Shown one piece after another: positions 1 to 7,100 of a stretch of DNA of 8,241 bases. The stretch covers positions 1 through 8,241 of the forward strand of contig WJIO01000256.1 of the NCBI GenBank assembly GCA_014730235.1, read 5' to 3'. Within the stretch, counting starts at the first letter, position 1, and each line of letters opens with the position of its first letter. This DNA comes from Candidatus Poribacteria bacterium (lineage in GTDB: Bacteria; Poribacteria; DTPJ01; WJIO01). The position numbers and the translations under genes are program-made. The notes under the pieces were generated by a model. The model was not told where the DNA came from, did no database searches, and was given only the letters and a program-made list of their open reading frames with translations.

Positions 1-136
1 ATAAATCTTTTATCAAAATTTCCCCAAGTCAGTGACACTTTCCTTAATTTCCCTTTGGAAAGGGTGAGATGAGATTTTTCGCTTTGCTCAGAATGACAAG
101 GTTTACGGGAAATTACTTATGGATTTTTAAAGAATA
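1..136. other. Non-coding region upstream of nfi
   Basis: I see no convincing gene here. The stretch contains a short palindromic repeat (45-115) and a second copy of the sequence AATTTCCC at 17-24. No near-consensus promoter is evident directly before the endonuclease V gene, so its transcription may start outside the window or from a weak promoter here. Confidence 0.6.
45..115. repeat. Small palindromic intergenic repeat (MITE-like)
   Basis: A 71-base unit is bounded by a perfect 9-base inverted repeat, TAATTTCCC at 45-53 and GGGAAATTA at 107-115. It also has an inner palindrome CCCTTTGGAAAGGG at 51-64 and the core TTGCTCAGAATGACAA. The core recurs in diverged form at 4039-4051 within a second intergenic region. 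Short intergenic elements built around an AGAATGACA core are familiar to me from several bacterial genomes, but I cannot name the family. No transposase is present, so any mobility would depend on an enzyme encoded elsewhere. Confidence 0.5.
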
Positions 137-835
137 ATGGAATATAAGAGTCTACATTCATGGGATATATCATATGATGAAGCTGTTGAGATACAACGAG
201 GGTTGAAATCTAATATTGAAATAAAAAGCCTGAAGAAATATCCTGATATTATTGCCGGGGCTGATGTTTCATATTCCAGGGGCAGCAATATTTTTTATGC
301 AAGTGTTTTGATCTTTGATATGTCCAGTCTGGATATTCTGGAAGAAGCCAACGGGGTTGGGAAGGTAAATTTTCCCTATATTCCTGGGTTATTGAGCTTT
401 CGGGAAGTGCCGGTTTTGATTAAGGCCTTTGAGAAAATCAAGCGCGTTCCGGATGTCGCTATGTTTGACGGGCACGGCATATCTCACCCCCGGGGTGTTG
501 GCTTGGCTTCTCATCTTGGTTTGATGTTGGACATTCCTACTATTGGATGCGCCAAAAAGAAACTTGTGGGGGATCATAAACCCCTGGGGGATGAAGTTGG
601 CGATCGTGTTCCTATAGTTTATCAGGATGAAAACGTGGGCGCTGTGGTAAAGACTAAGAAAAATGTAAAACCTGTTTACGTTTCACCCGGTCATAAGATG
701 GATATTGATTCGGCTGTTGATATTGTTTTAAAAACCTGTCGTGGATACAAGCTTCCTGAACCTACCAGACAAGCTCATCTGTCGGTAAATCGTTTCAGAA
801 CTTCCTCTGATCAGAAAGAACTTTTTGATGATTAA
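137..835 (+). CDS. nfi: Endonuclease V (deoxyinosine 3' endonuclease)
   Basis: This cytoplasmic DNA repair enzyme nicks DNA at the second phosphodiester bond 3' of deoxyinosine, the product of adenine deamination. At 232 residues it is close to the usual length of about 220-230. Family motifs are all visible: GADVSY with metal ligand D43, the PYIPG wedge at 80-84 that reads the lesion, FRE with E90, DGHGISHPRG with D111 and H117, and C-terminal LPEPTRQAH with H214. These match the D43, Y80, E89, D110, H116 and H214 set known from the Thermotoga enzyme, so the protein should be active. The ATG start has only a weak AAAGAA-like ribosome site, but it places D43 and H214 at the family positions. 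The last 8 bases overlap the sppA start. The residue matches are seen directly; the activity is inferred from the family. Confidence 0.96.
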   Translation: MEYKSLHSWDISYDEAVEIQRGLKSNIEIKSLKKYPDIIAGADVSYSRGSNIFYASVLIFDMSSLDILEEANGVGKVNFPYIPGLLSFREVPVLIKAFEKIKRVPDVAMFDGHGISHPRGVGLASHLGLMLDIPTIGCAKKKLVGDHKPLGDEVGDRVPIVYQDENVGAVVKTKKNVKPVYVSPGHKMDIDSAVDIVLKTCRGYKLPEPTRQAHLSVNRFRTSSDQKELFDD

Positions 836-3188
836 ACTCTCCGTCTTTATTGCCATTTTATTGTCTTTGGGTTTTTGTGCCTCAGCAGATATGCTGCCTG
901 ATTGTGTCTTTCTACCTTCGACTTCCACTGCCGTTACTGATGATGCCCTGGCGACGACCTTTAATCCTGCTGGGCTGGGGATAAAGACTGGCGTTAATGC
1001 CTATTACCTGCATACCTTTGGCAACGAACCCGGTGGGGATAATGCCTTTTATATATCCGCATCGGGTATTGGATTTGGCGCGGAATATTCCAATCCCGGT
1101 TATGCCAGATTCTCCAAGTATACGATTTCCAGCGGGGGCAAGGTTGTTGACGGTCTTTTTATTGGTTCTGACTATGTTTGGTATGAATCGGATAACGAGA
1201 ATTATGACAGGCTCAGTTCGTGGGATGTGGGGATTATCTACCGGCCTGTTGATATTTTTTCGGCTGGATTTGTTACAAGCAATATAAGACGTCCCAAATT
1301 TTATGATAAACGCACTGATTATTCATACAGTCTGTCTCTTGCCTTCAGGCCCTTTACCAACCGGGTTACATTTTCTGTTGACAGCGCGCTGGTGCAGGGG
1401 CAGAAGATCAAAGACGCAGGTCTGGTATATGCTCTGGAAATTGAGCCGCTGGATGGAATACTGCTAAGAGGAAATTACAACAGGGATGGTGACTTTGGGT
1501 TTAGTCTGGCTATTGGATTTAATCATGTCAGAATGGGTGCATATAACCAGTTGGATGACGAAGGGGAATATAAAACCAGTGTTTTCTATACCCAGTATTC
1601 GGGGGAGAAATACCGATCTATGCTTCAAAGGGAAAAGTATTTGCTGGAACTGGAAGGCAATAATCTGGGATTATTGAGATATGCCAAGGATGATAAGTCA
1701 ATCCAGGGGGCCATTATTAATCTGGGATCGGAGGGATACAGCTTTGCCAGAACCCAGGAACTGCGGGATTATATTCTGGATTTCAAGGCTGAGGGCAAAA
1801 AGATTATATGCTATATGGACTTAGCAGGGGATAAGGAATATTATCTGGCCTCGGCTTGTGATATTACCCTAATGAATAAAGCCGGTTATCTTTCCCTCAA
1901 TGGTTTTAGCTCGGAATTGACATACTATAAGGGCCTGCTGGATAAACTAGGTATTAATGCGGATTTGTACCGCATTGGAAAATATAAATCAGCTTCGGAG
2001 ATGTTTACACATGAAGGCATATCAGAAAGCCACAGAGAATCCCTGAATTCCATGCTGGATGATTTAACCGAACAGTTAGTTAATGGAATTGGAGAAAATA
2101 AAGATATACTGAATAACCGGGTGACTGATATGATAGATCTGGGGCCATATACGGCCAAGGAAGCTCATAAGGCAGGGCTGGTGGACGATTTGGTCTATGT
2201 TGACCAGATCAGCAAGGTTAAAGACAGGGCGTTTGGGGAAAAAATCGGCAAGCTTTCGGGTAAAAGCTACAAGTATGTAAAGGATTATAATTATGACTGG
2301 ACTCCAAAACCGAAGATAGCTGTTGTCTATGCCAGCGGGATAATGGCACCGGGTGAGAGTATGTTTGTTGAGGATTTCGGTTCGCTTTTGTCCATTCCAA
2401 GTATAATGGGGGCTGATACTATATCCAGGGCTTTGAAAAAGGCTAGGGAGGATGAATCGGTAAAGGCCATTGTTTTGAGAATAGACAGCGGCGGGGGATC
2501 GGTTTTTGCCTCTGACCTGATATGGCGGGAAGTGGTGCTGTCGAAGGAGAAAAAACCTTTGGTGGTTTCCATGGGTGGTGCGGCGGCTTCCGGCGGTTAC
2601 TATATTGCCTGTCCGGCGGATTATATTGTGGCTGAACCGGCTACGATAACCGGTTCAATTGGTGTTATTGCGGGTAAATTCAGCTTTCATGAGCTTTATG
2701 ATAAACTTGGCATAGAGAAAGAAATTGTCAAGCGGGGGGAAAATGCGGATATTTTTAATCTTTATAAGGATTTCAGCGACGAACAGCGGGAGATTGTGAA
2801 GCGGCATGTTAGGGAGATGTATGACGATTTTGTGTCGAAGGTGGCCCAGGGCAGAGATATGGATGTCCAGGACGTGGAGGAGATAGCTCAGGGCCGGGTT
2901 TGGACAGGACAGCAGGCCAAGGAACGCAATCTGGTTGATGAACTGGGTGGTCTGCATTTGGCCATTACGGTGGCAAAGACCAGAGCTGGCCTCGGGGATG
3001 ATGATGAAGTGAATTATGACATTTATCCCAAACGGTTATCTTTCTGGCGGCGGCTTATTGTTGATAATGTTTCATTGTTGTATGGTAAAACAGGTTTCGA
3101 TTATTTGTCGAGTCTGGCAGAATCTTTGGAAGGTCTTGCTGATGAAAATATGTTCTTTATCCTGCCTTATGGACTTGATCTGGAGTAA
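828..3188 (+). CDS. sppA: SppA-type signal peptide peptidase (S49) with N-terminal beta-barrel-like domain
   Basis: SppA is a serine protease that degrades signal peptides left after protein export. Residues 1-20 form a Sec signal peptide ending CASA. Residues 21-260 are rich in alternating aromatic/polar strands, with NPAGLG at 46-51, resembling FadL- or PorV-type outer-membrane barrels. From about 270 there is a full tandem S49 protein. The first repeat carries YLASACDI and RIGKYKSASEMF, with the catalytic lysine as K387. The second (about 495-715) carries RIDSGGGSVFAS, MGGAAASGGYYIA with nucleophile S588, TGSIGVI and IAQGRVWTGQQAK. K387 and S588 match K209 and S409 of E. coli SppA. At 786 residues it is about 170 longer than that 618-residue enzyme, because of the barrel-like part. 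The ATG at 828 is chosen over TTG at 825. It overlaps nfi by 8 bases and lacks a strong ribosome site, suggesting translational coupling. The SppA call is secure; the barrel call is inferred. Confidence 0.93.
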   Translation: MIKLSVFIAILLSLGFCASADMLPDCVFLPSTSTAVTDDALATTFNPAGLGIKTGVNAYYLHTFGNEPGGDNAFYISASGIGFGAEYSNPGYARFSKYTISSGGKVVDGLFIGSDYVWYESDNENYDRLSSWDVGIIYRPVDIFSAGFVTSNIRRPKFYDKRTDYSYSLSLAFRPFTNRVTFSVDSALVQGQKIKDAGLVYALEIEPLDGILLRGNYNRDGDFGFSLAIGFNHVRMGAYNQLDDEGEYKTSVFYTQYSGEKYRSMLQREKYLLELEGNNLGLLRYAKDDKSIQGAIINLGSEGYSFARTQELRDYILDFKAEGKKIICYMDLAGDKEYYLASACDITLMNKAGYLSLNGFSSELTYYKGLLDKLGINADLYRIGKYKSASEMFTHEGISESHRESLNSMLDDLTEQLVNGIGENKDILNNRVTDMIDLGPYTAKEAHKAGLVDDLVYVDQISKVKDRAFGEKIGKLSGKSYKYVKDYNYDWTPKPKIAVVYASGIMAPGESMFVEDFGSLLSIPSIMGADTISRALKKAREDESVKAIVLRIDSGGGSVFASDLIWREVVLSKEKKPLVVSMGGAAASGGYYIACPADYIVAEPATITGSIGVIAGKFSFHELYDKLGIEKEIVKRGENADIFNLYKDFSDEQREIVKRHVREMYDDFVSKVAQGRDMDVQDVEEIAQGRVWTGQQAKERNLVDELGGLHLAITVAKTRAGLGDDDEVNYDIYPKRLSFWRRLIVDNVSLLYGKTGFDYLSSLAESLEGLADENMFFILPYGLDLE

Positions 3189-3231
3189 AGAAAGAGATAA
3201 ATCAAGATTAAAAAATATCGCTTATTTGAGC

Positions 3232-3834
3232 ATGCTTCAGACTCCGGTTTTTGAGGGTGAGAGAAGGGATTATGTTAAAGAGATAAAAAATTTAATTGTA
3301 ACTCTTTTGAGTTCTGAGATTTTCTATTTTGTTTTGGTAATGGCGTTGGTTATAGGCGCGCTTTACTATTTTTACAGGCGTAAGAAGTCCATACCTGAGA
3401 TGGATGTTCAGGTTATACCGGATGATACGTGGTTTACTACCAGGGATGACAATAACCGTATTGCTATTATAGTTTCATTAAGGGTTAATAATAAATCCAC
3501 ACGGGGTATAACGATAAAAAGCTGTAAGTTGAGTGGATATTCTGCAAAGTCTGATCCCCTTAATATATGCCTGAAGGGTCTTGAGGATGAAGATTTAAAC
3601 CTGGATTTTCCCAACCATGAACATTATTGCAAGGGGCAAGAATTTTATATAGGTCCCTTTTCTACGGAAAATATATGGGTATATTTTGAATCCCGAACTG
3701 TTACTATGAGAAATCTTTTGAAAGCACCTTTGACTATTAAAGATTCTGAAAAAAGGCATAAAACTATACATTTGAAAATACCACGCCATACTGACCAGAT
3801 TAAAATATACAGAGAAATGGCGAGGATGTTTTAG
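3232..3834 (+). CDS. Small single-pass membrane protein of unknown function
   Basis: I do not recognise this family. From the ATG at 3232 it would be 200 residues. It has a short mixed-charge N-terminus, one transmembrane helix at about 30-48 (IFYFVLVMALVIGALYYFY), a basic RRKK stop at 49-52, and a soluble domain of about 145 residues. The soluble part alternates short hydrophobic strands with polar turns (IAIIVSLRVNN, ENIWVYFES), suggesting a beta-sandwich. The positive-inside rule places this domain in the cytoplasm. The frame stays open upstream into sppA, with another possible ATG at 3169, but neither start has a clear ribosome site; 3232 avoids overlapping sppA. The gene lies 43 bases after the sppA stop and is probably in the same transcript. 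Reality of the gene is likely; the start is uncertain. Confidence 0.7.
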   Translation: MLQTPVFEGERRDYVKEIKNLIVTLLSSEIFYFVLVMALVIGALYYFYRRKKSIPEMDVQVIPDDTWFTTRDDNNRIAIIVSLRVNNKSTRGITIKSCKLSGYSAKSDPLNICLKGLEDEDLNLDFPNHEHYCKGQEFYIGPFSTENIWVYFESRTVTMRNLLKAPLTIKDSEKRHKTIHLKIPRHTDQIKIYREMARMF

Positions 3835-3862
3835 GGGTTAAATTTGAAATAAAGAATTTGTG

Positions 3863-3891
3863 TTGACTTGGTTTTAGTTACATGTTAAAAT
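3863..3891 (+). promoter_or_regulatory. Sigma-70-type promoter for the M28/LysM gene
   Basis: TTGACT at 3863-3868 is separated by exactly 17 bases from TAAAAT at 3886-3891, and a TGT at 3883-3885 forms an extended -10 element. This is close to the sigma-70/sigma-A consensus. Transcription would begin near 3898, leaving a leader of about 250 bases before the TTG start at 4152. It is the best promoter match I found in the window, and it separates the large gene from the upstream operon. Confidence 0.7.
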
Positions 3892-3984
3892 AATCTTAAT
3901 CAGGACTTAAGTAAATAAAGAGGTTGGTATATAAATATTATTGTAATTATAGTTATTTTAAATATAAATATTAAATTTTTAAGC

Positions 3985-4009
3985 AGATTCAAATTTTGGA
4001 TTTGAATTT
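3985..4009. repeat. AT-rich inverted repeat in the leader
   Basis: ATTCAAAT at 3987-3994 and ATTTGAAT at 4000-4007 are perfect inverted copies around a 5-base loop. A G-U and an A-U pair extend the stem to 3985-4009. The stem has few GC pairs and only a short T-run follows, so it is a poor intrinsic terminator. It may be a regulator site or part of the neighbouring repeat. Confidence 0.4.
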
Positions 4010-4024
4010 CATGGGTTTTGGAAA

Positions 4025-4111
4025 TTCCCCTTAATCCCTTCAGAATGACAAATATAAGTCAAGATTACAATTATGGATCAGGTCAGAATGATAATAATGG
4101 GTTTGGGGGAA
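4025..4111. repeat. Diverged copy of the AGAATGACA intergenic repeat
   Basis: TTCCCC at 4025-4030 and GGGGAA at 4106-4111 form short inverted ends. Inside lies TTCAGAATGACAAA (4039-4052), matching the core of the 45-115 element, with a further partial copy GTCAGAATGAT at 4082-4092. The organisation resembles the first element, but the ends are less well kept, suggesting an older copy. Confidence 0.4.
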
Positions 4112-4121
4112 ATGCTTTTTG

Positions 4122-4139
4122 AATTTGCTTAAGCAAGTT
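4122..4139. promoter_or_regulatory. Palindrome adjoining the ribosome binding site
   Basis: TTGCTTAAGCAA at 4125-4136 is a perfect 12-base palindrome. Counting one mismatched pair, the symmetry extends over 4122-4139. As DNA it could be an operator for a dimeric regulator. As RNA it would fold into a 7-pair stem (one G-U) with a UUAA loop that ends one base before the Shine-Dalgarno. Function is not shown by the sequence. Confidence 0.35.
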
Positions 4140-4145
4140 GGAGGT
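4140..4145 (+). promoter_or_regulatory. Ribosome binding site fixing the TTG start at 4152
   Basis: GGAGGT is a strong Shine-Dalgarno, 6 bases before TTG at 4152. The start is further supported because translation from it opens directly with a classical signal peptide. This is by far the best ribosome site in the window. Confidence 0.85.
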
Positions 4146-4151
4146 AAGAAA

Positions 4152-7100
4152 TTGAGAACACGTGGACTTCAGTTAGTTGTCGCTATTTCATTCCTTTTAG
4201 TCCTTACCGGGCTTGCATTTGCAGCGAAGACTGAACTTTCTGAGGACGCTGTGCGCGTAGCTGATGAGATCAGTTTGAGAAATATGCGCGCTACTGTGTC
4301 CCGTCTTACTGCTTTACCTACCAGAGTTACGGGTTATGAGCCTGGTGAGAATGCTGCAAAGTATATTTTTGACGAATTCCAGAGGATAGGTCTGGAAGAA
4401 GTAGATAGCCAGGAATATGAGATTACTGTTCCTGTGGATCACGGGGATGGCAAAATATCCATACTGGGTTCGGATGGTAATTCAGTTATTGACGAATTGA
4501 AACTTTCATGTCTATGGCCCAACCTTGTACGTACATCTTTCCTGCCTAAAGGAATAAAACATAAAGTTAAAGAAGAAGATACACTGGAAGGAATAGCTAG
4601 ATCATATGGCATCAGTGTATCTAAGATACTGGATCATGAATTTAACTCCTACCTAAAAGACCAGGCCACAGATGGACGTGATAATAACTCAAACGGTGAA
4701 ATTGATGAAGAAGGTGAAATGGTACTTTTCCGGGATAAGGATATATTAATACCTATAGAGGGAATTACCGGAAGATTAATCTATGCTTCTTCCTCTGGTC
4801 TTGAAGATTTTAATGATAAGAGCGTTGGTGGAAAATGGCATGTAGTACAGCCTGATGATACAATTGACGATATTGCTCATGGTTATCGGGTTGGGGTTGG
4901 TAGTATTTTGGATGATGTTCTAAACCTTCATCTGGATAAGACCAATGATGATATAGATAACGATAATGACGGTGATATTGACGAAGACGGCGAAATGCCT
5001 TTGATGGAAGATATTGCCCTTTGGTATGATGACGGGATTGATAACGATAACGATGGTAATATAGATGAAATTCCCGGTGATGATAAAGACGGTATTGATA
5101 ACGATAGAGATGGACAGATAGATGAAGCGGGTGAATTTGTAGAAGCTAATGAATCATCCATATTTGTCCCCCAGGGCGCTATTGTTCTGCTGGACTTTAA
5201 CTGTGCTATGCGCTGGATAAACGCTGCCATGTTAGGGGCCAGGGCTGTTATCTTTATAGAGCCAGAGGACACTATCCGAGGTGAAGCTGAAGCAAAATTC
5301 CTCACAATTCCCGCCGCTATTCCCCGATTCTGGATTTCCCGAGACGATGCCGACAAGCTAATAAAAAATTATCTCAGCATAAAACATACTATTCAACCGG
5401 GTGAAACGCTGGAAAGTATCTCAGAACAATATGGTATGCTTCCTGAAAGGATCAGGAGATCAGAGTATAACCGGGATATTTTCCAAATGGCTGATAGTGC
5501 GGAATTGCCCACAGACATGGAAATATATATTCCCGATGAAGGGGCGAGTAACGAGATAATGGTTCAATTATCTGCAACCATGACATGGGAACGCAAAATG
5601 GGTCAGAACATATCTGGTTTATTGCCGGGATTTGATCCTGAGTTAAAAGGTGAAATGGTTGTTATCCAGTCTTATTTTGATTCCATGTCAATAGTACCTT
5701 CCAAAGCTCCGGGTGCAGATCCAACATGCGGTATTGCATCTCTTCTGGAAGTTGCCAGAGTTCTTTCTATGGAAGAAAACCGACCGGGAAGAACTGTGCT
5801 TTTCCTTGCTACCAGTGGACATTTCCAGGGTCTTGCAGGCATGCGTGCCTTTATGTATGGCGTCAGCGAAGACCTGGTAAGAACTATGTATGAGCTTCGG
5901 GAAGATCTTTACAGAGAATTGCGGGAAATACGACAACTGGGTCGCAGAATTGTCCTTGCTATAGGAAAAGGACTTCTGGTGGAACTTCCGCCTTCGTTCT
6001 TTGAGCGTGTTCAGGAGCTTGAAGATGAACTCTGGGCTTTGAGAACTGATACTTTACCTGAATTGAATCAGATGAGAAGCACAATTGAAAGCCTTAGAAA
6101 TAATAAGCGGGATGAGATTGAAAAGCGCAAAGAAAGAAGGGAAAGAACCCGTAAGCGTGAGGAAGAGAAATTTACACCAGAGGATCAGGCTCGACTTGAA
6201 GCTCTTACGGCCAGATTGACGGCTGATGCTATTCAAACGGCTTATCATTTTGACACCCTGGTTAATCAGTTAATGGAACTGAGAAACGAGGCTATAAATA
6301 AGTGCCGGGAAGAAGAAAAGACTATTATTAGAAATTATGCCCTTCCCCTTGCAAAGGCTGATATCGGGGCAGTTAAAAAGCTAAGGGATATTCATCATGA
6401 ATTGGAGGAATATAGTTCATTCCGACCCTGGATTTATGGAGATAGAAAAGGAGAAGAGGATCCTCAAGTTCTTATACAGGCCTTAAAGGAAACCGCAAAT
6501 AATTATGGCGGCGAAATTGTAATTGAAAATGAAAGAGATGTTGATGAACTGGTGAAGCAGTATTCCTACGGTAGAATTGCTGACCGCCATCTGGATTCTT
6601 CGGAATATTTAAGGCTTAAAAAGGCCCGAAAGATACTCTGGAAAAGAGATAAAAGCGTAGACTATGAAGCATTGGAAATAGAGTTACTAGGAAAAGCTCT
6701 CTCTTCTGTTGAAAATAGATCCAAGAGTGATATAGATAGAATTAACGCTCTCCTTAAAAAGCTTTCCGGCTTGAGCAAGGCAGAAAAGATAAAGAAGTAT
6801 ACAGATGAGGAAATAAAGTTAGTTGGTGCCCATCTTTCGGAGGATAAAGTTGAGCGTTTGATTGAACTCAGAAAACGAACAATAGACGCCAAGACCGATG
6901 TGGAGAAATATCTGGCAAAGGAAAAGGATGTACTGATGCTTGCCAGTTATAACGCCCGTAACGCTTCCCGATTGATGACAAATTTACTGGCTTTAGCCAA
7001 GCAGGTTGAACTTACCAGAGAATATACTGTGGAAGAAGAGAGGATTCTTTCGGTAAATTTAAGTGAAAAGGAGTTTGAGAAGATTGAGCATGCCCGGAAA

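Larger units (their letters stand above)
3835..4151. other. Non-coding region between the membrane protein and the M28/LysM gene
   Basis: About 317 bases with no gene I can support. It holds a near-consensus promoter (3863-3891), an AT-rich stretch with an 11-base direct repeat TATAAATATTA at 3930-3940 and 3963-3973, an AT-rich inverted repeat at 3985-4009, a diverged intergenic repeat (about 4025-4111), and a palindrome with a strong Shine-Dalgarno just before the next gene. No GC-rich hairpin followed by a T-run is present, so I see no clear terminator for the upstream operon. Confidence 0.7.

Noticed and set aside
997-1287. Plus-strand frame of 96 residues within sppA
   Set aside because: It is a shadow in another frame of the barrel-like region, with no start signal and no recognisable content.
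2655-2957. Minus-strand frame of 100 residues opposite sppA
   Set aside because: It is antisense to the conserved second S49 domain and has no promoter, ribosome site or family match.
3016-3231. Upstream extension of the small membrane protein frame into sppA
   Set aside because: The extension overlaps the conserved end of sppA, has no ribosome site and reads as unstructured mixed sequence; the gene more likely starts near 3232.
3930-3973. Direct repeat TATAAATATTA as possible iterons or origin
   Set aside because: Only two copies in very AT-rich sequence, with no DnaA boxes or replication gene nearby; chance is a good explanation.
3985-4020. Possible terminator hairpin
   Set aside because: The stem is nearly all AT and no proper T-run follows, so it does not meet the usual pattern of an intrinsic terminator.
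4928-5356. Minus-strand frame of 142 residues rich in Ser, Leu, Ile and Pro
   Set aside because: It is the antisense of the acidic repeats, whose GAT/GAC codons read as Ser/Ile-rich text in reverse. It lies inside a well-supported + strand gene and has no family resemblance.
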